Positions 27,565 to 36,190 of a stretch of DNA of 64,000 bases are shown piece by piece. This DNA is from Planctomycetota bacterium. GTDB taxonomy: Bacteria > Planctomycetota > Planctomycetia > Pirellulales > Lacipirellulaceae. How positions within the stretch are numbered: position 1 is the stretch's first letter; every line of letters starts with the position of its first letter. The position numbers were made by a program, and so were the translations under genes. The stretch covers positions 62,001 through 126,000 of the forward strand of contig JAJRSE010000071.1 of assembly GCA_024278955.1 (NCBI GenBank). Reading direction: 5' to 3'. A model generated the notes under the pieces. It did no database searches. It saw nothing but the letters and a program-made list of their open reading frames with translations, and was not told the origin of the DNA.

Positions 27565-27847
27565 AGGTCGATTATTCAAACAAACAGGCGATCTTGTCAA
27601 ATTTTTGGACGCTCGCTCTGTCCCCAAAACGAGGCCTCCAGACAAGAGGAAGCCGCCCCAGTGCCAAAATCTAGCCATTGCACGGCATATCCAGGCAGCT
27701 TGGGCAAAGTTTGGCGATTCTACGGCTTGCGACGGTCGTACTGGCCACTCGGGTTCTGCTAGAGGAAACGATTCTCCGGCGTCGAAGTGCCAAGAGAGCA
27801 CTCCCTTCTTTTTCCCGCTGAAAAACCAAGCGATTGGTACACCGACC

Positions 27848-28831
27848 ATGTTCTCTTCAAACCACCGCCCAAGCTGCTCCCAAGCCAGCCTACACTCCGC
27901 CGCCATGGCCCTCGTGTTAGCATGGTTTGTCGCAGCTCCCGCGTCGCTTTTTGCCGAAATACTCGAAAACCCCTTCTCTCGCTCCACCCAAAAAGCGAAA
28001 TCGCCCCAAGCGAGCCAAGCTTGGGTTTCTGATAGCCGGCAACCTGCTGCCCTGGCCCAAGAAACCCTTCCGGCTAAAAAGACAGCCCTTCGGCGCGCAA
28101 GCCGAGGAAAAATTGCGAATGTGCCCGTTGCTTTCTACTCCTTACGAAAACCCGGGTCCTTACGAAAACCCGGGGATTGCAATCCCCTGGCTTGTTGCCG
28201 CCTCGATATTTCACAAGTGGCTCTTGCCAACCATTTCGATACCGAACAGACGGTCGAGCAAAACGACCTGCCTATTCCTTCTGAAGCCGCCAAAGCAATC
28301 GCCTCGCCTTTGGCAAAACCGTTGACTTCCGGCCAGCTGGAACAAGAAGTCGTCGCTACTCCAGGCCAATCGACCGACTGCTTTGTCGCCGCACCCATGT
28401 CGACTCTGTCGATCGATGTCTCGTTGCCCGCTGGTACGCTGCCCGAGGATGTTGCCGCCAAGTGCGTCTCGACCAACTCGCCACAGGGGGACGAGCGATT
28501 GGAATGTGGCTGGGCGTCTATCGAACAACACTGGTCAGCCACCTGCCAGCGTCATCGGCCTTTGTATTTTGAGGAGATCAACGCCGAGCGTTACGGCTAC
28601 ACCTCGAGCGACTGCTTGCAACCCCTGATCTCGGCGGGGCACTTTTTTCTGACCATTCCGGCGTTACCCTACAAGATGGCCGTCGATTGTCCGCGCGACT
28701 GCACTTACACGCTGGGCCACTACCGCCCAGGTAGCTGTGCCCCATGGCGTTTGAACCACCTGCCCTGCCGAACCCAAGCGACTGCCACCGAACTCGCCAC
28801 CATCGCCGGGCTGATTTTGCTAATTCCCTAG
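27848..28831 (+). CDS. Secreted planctomycete-type hypothetical protein
   Basis: A 327-residue protein with a signal peptide (MALVLAWFVAAPASLFAE; preceded by 19 more residues if ATG 27848 is used, or starting at ATG 27905). The middle is variable. The C-terminal ~90 residues (PLYFEEINAERYGY, AGHFFLTIPALPYKMAV, YTLGHYRPGSCAPWR) I recognise as a conserved domain of unknown function common in Pirellulales. A dispersed hairpin repeat is inserted in frame at 28139-28189, giving the tandem LRKPGSLRKPG. The frame is open further upstream, antisense to the PKD gene, but that part is a shadow. Confidence 0.68.
   Translation: MFSSNHRPSCSQASLHSAAMALVLAWFVAAPASLFAEILENPFSRSTQKAKSPQASQAWVSDSRQPAALAQETLPAKKTALRRASRGKIANVPVAFYSLRKPGSLRKPGDCNPLACCRLDISQVALANHFDTEQTVEQNDLPIPSEAAKAIASPLAKPLTSGQLEQEVVATPGQSTDCFVAAPMSTLSIDVSLPAGTLPEDVAAKCVSTNSPQGDERLECGWASIEQHWSATCQRHRPLYFEEINAERYGYTSSDCLQPLISAGHFFLTIPALPYKMAVDCPRDCTYTLGHYRPGSCAPWRLNHLPCRTQATATELATIAGLILLIP
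28139..28189 (+). repeat. Hairpin-family repeat inserted within a coding sequence
   Basis: An exact tandem 18-mer (TCCTTACGAAAACCCGGG twice, 28139-28174) runs into a hairpin with GATTGCAATC at its centre, the same family as 13220 and 48719. The insertion keeps the reading frame of the gene at 27848. Confidence 0.8.
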
Positions 28832-28851
28832 ACACGGCAGAGCAAAGTTGA

Positions 28852-28890
28852 ACCACCACGGCACGACGGACACGACGAAACTGGAGGCAG
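28852..28890. repeat. GAACCACxACGGCACGACGG repeat fragment
   Basis: Short G/A/C-rich unit (GAACCACCACGGCACGACGG and on) resembling the one at 54403-54425. It lies just past the stop of the 27848 gene and before a terminator. Confidence 0.5.
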
Positions 28891-28910
28891 TGTGCAAAGC
28901 ACAACGCAAA

Positions 28911-28942
28911 AAACCCCTCCGCCACACGGGCGAAGGGGTTTT
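28911..28942 (-). terminator. Terminator of the PEP-CTERM gene at 28976
   Basis: A strong stem (AAACCCCT...AGGGGTTT with a CGCC/GGGCG inner part, ACAC loop) with A-runs and T-runs on both sides, so it works in either direction. It lies 34 bp after the PEP-CTERM gene stop. A copy with the same core is at 30514. Confidence 0.85.
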
Positions 28943-28975
28943 TGTTTTTCTTCGTGTTGCTTCGTCTCAGGCAAA

Positions 28976-29587
28976 CTAGCTACGACGACGTCGGGTGCTA
29001 AGTAGACCGATCATGCCGAGGCCTACGAGGGCCAGCGAGGTGGGCTCTGGGATGGCTTGTAAAGTGAAACTGAAATTTTCCGAGTAAATTCCTCCGGTAG
29101 TCGATACAATATCGAACTGACCAGAGAAGACACCCACAGCATCTCCAGGAAGTGTTAGTTGTGCAAAACGGAAATTGTTCTGAGCTCCGTCATTGTCTGT
29201 GTCACCAAAGGTATCGTCGCCATTGGCTGGCAATCCACCACCAAGAACATTCGTACCGCCAGGGGTGGTGATGAACGAGTCGACTGCCAACGAAGGGAAA
29301 GTCGGGATCAATGCCCCATTCGGTTCCGAACCGGCTGTGCCAAAGGTGTTCTGATAGAAATCTCCCAGATCTGTGGTCGTCGATGCAAAGTTAATTGCAA
29401 GAATATCACCATCGGTCGTTGCAAAAAACTCATAGACCATCCCACCTACAGGGGCGGGTTGGCTGACTGCACCCGATTCTTCAGCAGTCACAGGACGCTG
29501 AGTCATCGACAAAACAATAGAGTCTGCCTGAGCTTGTTGGGCGGCAAAGATCAGCAAAACGGCAACGATTGAAAACATCTTAGTCAT
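28976..29587 (-). CDS. PEP-CTERM sorting domain protein (paralogue 1)
   Basis: A 203-residue exported protein with a signal peptide (first ~21 residues, ending AQQAQA) and a C-terminal exosortase signal: PEPTSLALVGLGMIGLLS followed by RRRR. The mature region is rich in Gly, Thr and Asp without known domains. PEP-CTERM proteins are cut by exosortase and sent to the surface, often with exopolysaccharide; no exosortase gene is in the window. It is a close paralogue of the gene at 30579 (shared TTPGGTNVLGGGLPANGD-like blocks). A GGAGAA ribosome site precedes the ATG. Confidence 0.85.
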   Translation of the reverse strand: MTKMFSIVAVLLIFAAQQAQADSIVLSMTQRPVTAEESGAVSQPAPVGGMVYEFFATTDGDILAINFASTTTDLGDFYQNTFGTAGSEPNGALIPTFPSLAVDSFITTPGGTNVLGGGLPANGDDTFGDTDNDGAQNNFRFAQLTLPGDAVGVFSGQFDIVSTTGGIYSENFSFTLQAIPEPTSLALVGLGMIGLLSTRRRRS

Positions 29588-30513
29588 AGTAATTTCTCCG
29601 AAATTAAAAAGTACAGTTCTGAGGGGCGACTGTTGCCTCCTCGAATATTCACTAAAAAGATAACTAGGCCTCCTTGGCCTCTTCTTTGTAAGCCGAGTTC
29701 CTTACTGCTTACGAGTGCAGAAAGCGGATAGCCTGACTTTAGGCACCAGTCTTCTGCTTATTTAGTTCACAATTCCTGGATGTCCTGCTGCTTTTTTCTC
29801 CAACCATTCCTTGCGAACTGAACAAGTACTCATGAGACGAATCCTCTCCAATTTCATTGCGTAAAGAACACGACTGCCATTTAAAGCTAAGGATTCTTTA
29901 ATGGCTCCTGCCTTTTCTCTTGCTTGTACGACTCTTCCGCCGTCTCGTACGAGACCATCAACTTGGGAAAACATGCTCAACCTTTATGCTGCGCCACAAA
30001 TAGACAAACAGCTTCAAGCAGGCAAGACACCGGAAGGGACGGCAAGCAGATATATGCCATCTCAAAAAGACAAAACGAACGCCCGTGTTACTGGGTGGAA
30101 GGTTCGTTTTGTTAAGAATTCACTAGGTCTTCCGATCAAGAAATCATTTTTGTTCTCACCAATACTTCTTGGTGTTACACATTCATTATAACGCCACGTG
30201 ACCCCTGTGCAAGAGAAAAAAAGAATATTCCAGAACTTTATTTCAACTTGGGAGCAGCCCGCGTTCAACTCCTTGAAGCCAAGTGCAACCCCTCAAAAAC
30301 AGTGGCGCTTATTTTATTTCTAGGCATTACCGTGGAAGAATCACACATTCTCGAATCTCGGTCAGCGACACAGGCGATAGCAATAGCGTGTGCGTCTCGT
30401 TCACCATACTAGTATCAATATGCTGCGAGGGAAATACTCGTACTAGGTTTTCTCTGCCGGAGTAACGAGATCTAGTCCGCGCAGTCTTCTTTACCGGAAG
30501 GCAAAAACATAAA
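29588..30513. other. Long non-coding spacer between PEP-CTERM paralogues
   Basis: About 926 bp with no convincing gene. Short frames on both strands (for instance 29762-29980 minus, 29901-30191 plus) have no recognised motif or ribosome site. It is more AT-rich than the neighbourhood and should hold the promoter of the gene ending at 28976, with perhaps a structured leader in the first 150 bp. Confidence 0.5.
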
Positions 30514-30545
30514 AAACCCCTCCGCCACACGGGCGAAGGGGTTTT
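30514..30545 (-). terminator. Terminator of the PEP-CTERM gene at 30579
   Basis: The same hairpin core as at 28911 (AAACCCCTCCGCC-ACAC-GGGCGAAGGGGTTT, shown here in pieces), 34 bp after the stop. The match supports duplication of gene plus terminator. Confidence 0.85.
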
Positions 30546-30578
30546 ATTTCCTTCGTGTCACTCTACTTCTCAGGTAAA

Positions 30579-31187
30579 CTAGCTACAACGACGTCGGAAG
30601 CCAATCAGGCTAACCATGGCGAGGCCGGCAAGAGCCAGCGAAGTTGGCTCGGGGATACCAAGCACACAACTAAACTGCTGGGAGAACACCCCACCAGCAG
30701 TTCCCACAATGTCAAACTGACCCGAGAAAACTCCTGTGGCACCCGCTGGAAGTGTCAACTGAGCAAACTGGAAATTATTCTGAGGTCCATCGTCATCCGT
30801 ATCGCCAAACGTGACATCACCGTTAGCAGGAATACCGCCCCCAAGCACATTGGTTCCGCCAGGAGTAGTGACCCAGGAATCAGCACCCAAGGCTGGGAAA
30901 CTAGGAATCAGAAGTGGGTTACCAGGAGCACTGTCACTGCCAAAACCATTCTGATAGAAAGGTGCGTCAGCAAGCGTTGAAACAAAGTTAACGGCAAGAA
31001 TATCTCCGTCCGTTGTTGCAAAAAACTGGTAAACAGTGCCACCATCTGGTGCACCGCCACCCGCCTCATCCACCGAGACATCGCGCTCCGCTGGGGTCAA
31101 GGTTATGAGGTCAGCAATAGCACTGCTGGAAAAGGTAAACAATACTGCGGCTATAAGCGAGCCCGTATTCACGAAGGACAATTTCAT
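30579..31187 (-). CDS. PEP-CTERM sorting domain protein (paralogue 2)
   Basis: A 202-residue paralogue of the protein at 28976 with the same layout: signal peptide (about 1-25, ending SSAIA), Gly/Asp/Thr-rich mature part with TTPGGTNVLGGGIPANGD, and a C-terminal signal IPEPTSLALAGLAMVSLIG followed by RRR. It is preceded by a good AAGGAG ribosome site about 9 bp from the ATG. The role of the mature domain is unknown; surface location by exosortase is inferred. Confidence 0.85.
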   Translation of the reverse strand: MKLSFVNTGSLIAAVLFTFSSSAIADLITLTPAERDVSVDEAGGGAPDGGTVYQFFATTDGDILAVNFVSTLADAPFYQNGFGSDSAPGNPLLIPSFPALGADSWVTTPGGTNVLGGGIPANGDVTFGDTDDDGPQNNFQFAQLTLPAGATGVFSGQFDIVGTAGGVFSQQFSCVLGIPEPTSLALAGLAMVSLIGFRRRCS

Positions 31188-31264
31188 CAGTTCTTACTCC
31201 TTGAGAATCAAGTGAAATACTATCTAGGGAAACAGAGCCTCTGTCCCATGTCCGAAACCAAATC

Positions 31265-32173
31265 CTAACGCTTGCGACGAACACCTACGAAGGAGATCAA
31301 AGCAAGTGCGGCAAGGGCAGCAGAGGTAGGCTCAGGCGTAGCTACACCCGAAAGTGCAGGAGGCGCGCTGCTACCATTGAAGTTCAAAGCCAAGGCCGAG
31401 AAATCGTTACCGTCGATCGCAGCACTGGAGTTGAAGTCACCCTCGTCCCAACCACCGGCACTGTTAAAGTTCAAAGCCAAAATTGAGAAGTCATTACCAT
31501 CAACTGAACCATCTCGGTTTGCATCGCCAGCAAGCAAGCCATCGCTAGCAACGCCGTCACCGCGGACGCTAACGTCGCCGATGGTGGCGGCTAGAACTGG
31601 GTCACTTGCTACCGCAGCGAATTCGTTTGCAAGAGCGTAAACTGTCGAGCCTGGGCTCAGGTTTCCGTTGGCAGGATCGACTTCCAGGAAGGCTGGACGA
31701 ATCGCACCAAAGGTGCCCGAAGCGAGCAGCGATGAGTTGTCCCATACTGGTGAGTTACCTGGGAAAAGATCGTCGGAAGCAATGTTGCTTGCTCCGCTAC
31801 CTGAACCTACGCCAACGATTAGGGCACCGGCAAGATCGTCGCCAGCGATAATCTCGATAGCCGATCCACCACCGAATGGCTGAAACCTAAAGACGCTGCT
31901 TGTGTTATCGAAAGCGTCGGCATTCGCCGTGATGGCTGATCCTGGAGTATCGACTCCCGTCACCCCGGTAATACCGTCGATTACGACTCGAAGGCCAGCG
32001 AGGCCATTGGGGCCTGCTGATTGGACCAAAAGGTCCCAGGTACCGCCAGCTGCTTCGTCATTTGGGTCGTCGTAGCGTAGGTTGAGTTGCGTGTCGACTT
32101 GAGCTTGAGCTGTCGTCGCAGAAAAGGCCACCAAAGCGATGGCAAGAAGTGATAATGGGCTCCTGAAATTCAT
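31265..32173 (-). CDS. PEP-CTERM protein with dockerin-like repeats
   Basis: A 302-residue exported protein. The signal peptide ends near ATTAQA (about residue 22). Near the C-terminus are two dockerin-type calcium-binding repeats (GDANRDGSVDGNDFSILALN and GDFNSSAAIDGNDFSALALN), then a PEP-CTERM signal (TPEPTSAALAALALISFVG with RRKR). Dockerin units usually bind cohesins; here they may just be calcium-binding spacers. ATG 32173 has GGAG about 10 bp upstream; the frame is open to 32455, but the 94 extra residues are not coding-like. Confidence 0.82.
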   Translation of the reverse strand: MNFRSPLSLLAIALVAFSATTAQAQVDTQLNLRYDDPNDEAAGGTWDLLVQSAGPNGLAGLRVVIDGITGVTGVDTPGSAITANADAFDNTSSVFRFQPFGGGSAIEIIAGDDLAGALIVGVGSGSGASNIASDDLFPGNSPVWDNSSLLASGTFGAIRPAFLEVDPANGNLSPGSTVYALANEFAAVASDPVLAATIGDVSVRGDGVASDGLLAGDANRDGSVDGNDFSILALNFNSAGGWDEGDFNSSAAIDGNDFSALALNFNGSSAPPALSGVATPEPTSAALAALALISFVGVRRKR

Positions 32174-33098
32174 TACAAAATTCTCCAATCCCCGGTCAAT
32201 GTCATTAGTTACAAAAAAACAAAAAGGCACTTTGCTTGTTGGGCAGTTCAGTCGATTTACTTTGTTCTTCGCTTGTGCGAGAGCACGACGTCTGAAATAA
32301 GGTAAGCCTGCGTGAAGCAGTGGCAGAAATGGAACGAGGCAAGCCCCCCTCGCCAACCACCCCGTCCAGTATGAAAAGGACCCGAGTGTGCGACTGAGCT
32401 TGTTGTGCTTAAGCTTGGGCACAACTACTCTTCCCGCTTCTCCCTTGCTTACCACAGGAAAAATCCTGTGTATCAGACGAGCCTCCAGCTAAATAGCGCA
32501 CCCTGCGCCATTCGTCTCCACTCACTCTAACAAGGATTACCCACCTTGCAACTATTTTGAGCGGATTGTTGGAAAAAATTCTCCTTCGACATTTGCCCCG
32601 CAGAGGAGAAAAGGCCTTTCTTCTTTCTGCTAAACCACTTACGCCGAATGCCTTGATTGTACTACTTACAATAAATATTGACTTTTTTCCTCTTCTAGAA
32701 CTTGAAGCAGTCCCTCAAGCGGGCCTATCTGCAAGGAAGTACTCGTTTCAGATAAGTTAGTCGCAGAACATAGAAGCTGGGAGAACCTTGTGTTAGGCGA
32801 CCGGCAGACAGGAGTTTTACCTGCTGCAGGCAGTATTAGCCCCGTCTCGGGAAAAAGGGCCGTACGCGGAAATTGGTCATGGATGGCTGTGGTTGGATTG
32901 GTGGATTTTCAACTTCCGTTCGCCTTAGTACTACTAACAGCCAGGGTCTTTGTGTATTGCGAAGATTTTCTCTTAGCCACAAAAGCACAAAAAGGAGAAG
33001 AGAGGAGGGCAAGAATGTCGGGTTTTACTTTTCTCCTCGCTTTTCGTGCTCTTCTGTGGCTATTTCTATTCATTGGATGCGGCGATGTCGGGCTGGGT
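32174..33098. other. Long non-coding spacer before the secretion cluster
   Basis: About 925 bp without a convincing gene. It contains a 7-bp hairpin (CACAGGA-AAAA-TCCTGTG, 32454-32471) and an 89-bp inverted repeat (32974-33062). The frame at 32790-33143 has no motif and runs through the repeat. Confidence 0.5.
32974..33062. repeat. TAGCCAC-ended inverted repeat
   Basis: TAGCCACAAAAGCACAAAAA on the left mirrors CTTTTCGTGCTCTTCTGTGGCTA (last 7 bases GTGGCTA) on the right. Same type as 15004-15082. Confidence 0.75.
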
Positions 33099-35276
33099 TC
33101 ACCACGGGATACGCAGCATTTGGCTGAATTCTCGGTAAATTAGCTGACTTAACGTGCCGCGGGACGTTTCGATCTTGGCTTGGCCGCGAATTCCGACCAG
33201 CCACTGCTGATCTTGCTGGTCTAGCTGCACCTGAACCAAGTGGTATGCCGCTTCTGGCTTCTGTCGGCGATCCTGCGGCTGCACAGCACGCCTCGCTACC
33301 TGCAGAACCTGGCCTTCGAGAATGTGGGCGGGAGCTGAATCGAGCCGTATTCTGACCTTCTGGCCAGGGGCTACTGCCGCGACATCCGCCTGCTCGATCG
33401 CCAGCAAGGCCTCTAATTGCCCCGATTTGGCGACTGTGCAAAAAACCGTGCCCGACTCGATCCAACAACCAAGATTTCGAGCTTCCAGCGGCGAACCCGA
33501 CCAGCCAGGCAGGCGGATTCTGTCCTTCGCAGTACTCTTAACCTGAGGCGGTGCAATAATCACGCCCGAAACGGGTGATTTCATGAGCAGCTGCTCGCCC
33601 CGATTTTGCAACTCATCTAACTGTGACTCGGCATCCGCAACTGCGGCACGCGCCGTTGGCAAAAGTTGAGATGCTTGGGTATCCCAAGCTCGCATCGCGC
33701 CCAGCTGAGCGTAGCGTGCTCGACGCACTTCGAGTTCTCCCTCCTGACGGGCTAGCGCTATTTCGATTTCGGGCTCGGCCAGGCGGGCAATCAAGTCGCC
33801 TTGCTTTACCCGAGTTCCCGCGGGTAAAGCAAACTTCAGTTCCCCTGCTTTGGTCGCGTAGACCGTCTGCCCCTTGGCTGGGACAAACACGATTGGCCCC
33901 GAAACGGTCCGCGTAATTGGCCAATAGAACAAGAGGGCCATCGCGGTAGAGACGCCCGCCCCAAGGAGAAAAGCTCGCGTCCATCGCAACTTCGCCCGGA
34001 ACGAAGGGTTCTGCAGCATGCGGCAAAGCCCAGGCAAGGGACGAATCGCGATGCCTGCCAGAACCACCCCAGCCAAGGTGTAAACCAGGTTTTCAAGTCG
34101 ATGTGGAGTGGCCCAGGAAAACAGCATCGCAAAGATGGCCAACAGAACCAGCGTCAGGTAAACCCGCGTCGCCACGGCATAGACCACCAGGCCCTGGCGT
34201 TGCCGCTTGCTGAGAAGCGGGTCGACCGGTCCCGGCTGCCCCAGCAGCCATCGCCGGAGAGCCGCCGGAAGCAGCCCCTGCGAGCGTCCCGCCAAGTTGG
34301 GCACCTCGACCAAATCGGACAGGATATAGTAGCCGTCGTACCGAAGCAGTGGGTTGAGATTCACCAGAAGTGTCCCGACCGAGCAAACAACCACCAAGCT
34401 CAGACACCAAGTATGTAGCAACCCAGGTTCGGTGTGCCACCAGGCAATTAGAGCTAGCGACGCAATCGCAAGCTCCGCGATCATGCCCGCGGCTGAGATC
34501 GCGATTCGATGCCATTTATTCGGCAGCCGCCAAGCGTCGGTTACGTCGCAATAGAGACACGGAATAAATACCAATAGCAGCAGGCCCATTTCATGGCATC
34601 GACCGCCAAAACGGTGGCACGTCGTTGCATGAGCCAGTTCGTGGATCACTTTAACCACCACTACGGTCGCGACCCATAACAGCCAATACCGTGGTTGAGC
34701 CAGCTCGGCAAGACTCGGGAATCGCGACCAGACTTCGCTTCCATGGCCCAACAAAATCCAACCGGCGTAAAAACATGCCAACATGGCGAAAAGCATCATC
34801 GGTAGCGAAAAAAGCCATCGCACCTTGCTATACAAACCGTCGACCAAGCTGGTCGCATCCACGCTTCCCAGGCGAAACGACATGAGCCGGCCCAAACTCT
34901 GTAGCCTCTCGCTACGCTGCCGCTGTTCGCTACGCTTCAGAAGCTCCCGTCCCTGAGCCGGCGAATCGCCAAGCAATAATCCCTGGCTGTACAAATGGTT
35001 GAGTCCTTGCTGCAACGCTTCGTGGGTTACCCGACGCGGAGCAAAACGCTCTTCAAACTTTCGTCGCAACCGGCTCAAGGAAACACTTTCCCGAAGCATT
35101 TGAAACAAGAAATACTCTTCCTCGGTCAGGTGAAACAACTCCAGCGCGAGCGGATCTTTCAGCACATAGGCCTGCTGCCCAGAAAACGAAACCGCGGTCG
35201 CTGTAATATCGCCCCTCGCCTGCAGGGTAAGGGGTCGATCTACGGTAGATCGATTCGTGTTGTGAGCTGACGCCAT
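33099..35276 (-). CDS. PqqD-like / M50 metalloprotease / HlyD fusion membrane protein
   Basis: A 725-residue fusion. N-terminus (about 25-105): a winged-helix region resembling PqqD-type peptide-binding domains (YVLKDPLALELFHL, EEYFLFQMLRES). Middle: a site-2-protease-like M50 membrane domain with HELAH (212-216) in one helix and NPLLRYDGYY (about 308-317) supplying the third ligand Asp. C-terminus: a helix, then HlyD-type biotinyl-lipoyl and barrel parts (VYATKAGELKFALPAGTRVKQGD). Similar M50/HlyD hybrids occur near peptide export genes. It is the last gene in an operon with two more HlyD-type genes; the gap to the next gene is 2 bp. No ABC ATPase is nearby. Confidence 0.85.
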   Translation of the reverse strand: MASAHNTNRSTVDRPLTLQARGDITATAVSFSGQQAYVLKDPLALELFHLTEEEYFLFQMLRESVSLSRLRRKFEERFAPRRVTHEALQQGLNHLYSQGLLLGDSPAQGRELLKRSEQRQRSERLQSLGRLMSFRLGSVDATSLVDGLYSKVRWLFSLPMMLFAMLACFYAGWILLGHGSEVWSRFPSLAELAQPRYWLLWVATVVVVKVIHELAHATTCHRFGGRCHEMGLLLLVFIPCLYCDVTDAWRLPNKWHRIAISAAGMIAELAIASLALIAWWHTEPGLLHTWCLSLVVVCSVGTLLVNLNPLLRYDGYYILSDLVEVPNLAGRSQGLLPAALRRWLLGQPGPVDPLLSKRQRQGLVVYAVATRVYLTLVLLAIFAMLFSWATPHRLENLVYTLAGVVLAGIAIRPLPGLCRMLQNPSFRAKLRWTRAFLLGAGVSTAMALLFYWPITRTVSGPIVFVPAKGQTVYATKAGELKFALPAGTRVKQGDLIARLAEPEIEIALARQEGELEVRRARYAQLGAMRAWDTQASQLLPTARAAVADAESQLDELQNRGEQLLMKSPVSGVIIAPPQVKSTAKDRIRLPGWSGSPLEARNLGCWIESGTVFCTVAKSGQLEALLAIEQADVAAVAPGQKVRIRLDSAPAHILEGQVLQVARRAVQPQDRRQKPEAAYHLVQVQLDQQDQQWLVGIRGQAKIETSRGTLSQLIYREFSQMLRIPW

Positions 35277-35278
35277 GG

Positions 35279-36190
35279 CTATCGGCTCTCCGCTTTCTGC
35301 TTTCCGTTTTCTTCCCCAATTTCCATTGAGCCCTGCTCGCCCGAGCGCAACGCCCCTTCGGCATTGGGGATTTCAGCCCAAACGCGAACCTGTCGGGTTA
35401 CGACATCTAGCTCGGGGCTCACGAATCGCAAAATGCCCTCTACTGGGTGCGATTGCGACTCGACTCGAAGCAATACTCGCCGCCCCACCAAGTCGGCGGT
35501 CGCAAGTTCGGCAGGCAAAAAGCCCTCGGCCCGCAGCTTGTTGGTTGCCACCAAGCGCAAGACCGGCATCCCCTCTTCAACCCACTCACCAATACGGCCT
35601 CGCAGCAACACCACGGTGCCGGCAAAGGGTGCATCAATTCGGTGCTGATCTAGTCGTAGCTGGGCCGCTTTAAGCTGGTTTTGCGCCAGCTGCTGATCGA
35701 ACCGCGCCAGATTCAATTCGTGCACCGCCTGTTGTCGCTCTAACGTGAGCTTCTCAACGGTCAGCCGCTCTACGTCAAGCTGCGACTGCGAAATACTCTT
35801 GGCAAATTGCTCGATCGAGTCGTGCGACCGGCTCAGTTCGGCAGAAGCTACTTCAAGTGCCTTTTCGGCGTATTGGATAGGTACTCGATTGCTTGCTTTG
35901 GCCTCGGCCTGCTTCTGCTCGATCTTGGCTCGAACAACCGCTAACTTCGCTTCCCGAGTGTCGAGCAACGCCAATGGCTGCGATTGCTCGACCCGTTGCC
36001 CTTCAAAAACAAGCATTTGCTTGAGCAGCCCCGTCTGACGAGCAGGCACCTCGGCGGCGTGCAGGGGACGCAGCACCACTGCGCCGACTCGCAGCCCCGG
36101 CACTTCAGCTGCGATACCTCCAGCCGCTGTGAAAGCGATTGCCAATGCCCCGAGCAGCTGTCGAGCAGATCTTCGGAAGACTAATTTCAT
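35279..36190 (-). CDS. HlyD-family periplasmic adaptor
   Basis: A 303-residue membrane-fusion (adaptor) protein. Signal/anchor: LLGALAIAFTAAGGIAAE. Then a lipoyl half (MLVFEGQRVEQSQPLALLDT), a long coiled coil of about 100 residues (KIEQKQAEAKASNR to AAQLRLDQHRI), the second lipoyl half (DAPFAGTVVLLRGRIGEWV) and a beta-barrel. ATG 36190 is coupled to the upstream gene (its stop TGA overlaps the ATG by 1 base). The frame is open to 36265, but that part is inside the upstream gene. It should link an inner-membrane component to TolC. Confidence 0.88.
   Translation of the reverse strand: MKLVFRRSARQLLGALAIAFTAAGGIAAEVPGLRVGAVVLRPLHAAEVPARQTGLLKQMLVFEGQRVEQSQPLALLDTREAKLAVVRAKIEQKQAEAKASNRVPIQYAEKALEVASAELSRSHDSIEQFAKSISQSQLDVERLTVEKLTLERQQAVHELNLARFDQQLAQNQLKAAQLRLDQHRIDAPFAGTVVLLRGRIGEWVEEGMPVLRLVATNKLRAEGFLPAELATADLVGRRVLLRVESQSHPVEGILRFVSPELDVVTRQVRVWAEIPNAEGALRSGEQGSMEIGEENGKQKAESR

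Noticed and set aside
27029-27847. Long plus-strand frame antisense to the PKD gene
   Set aside because: Mirror of a repetitive minus-strand coding region; only the part from 27848 has a signal peptide and conserved C-terminus.
29762-29980. 72-codon minus-strand frame upstream of a PEP-CTERM gene
   Set aside because: No motif, no ribosome site; spacer of unusual composition.
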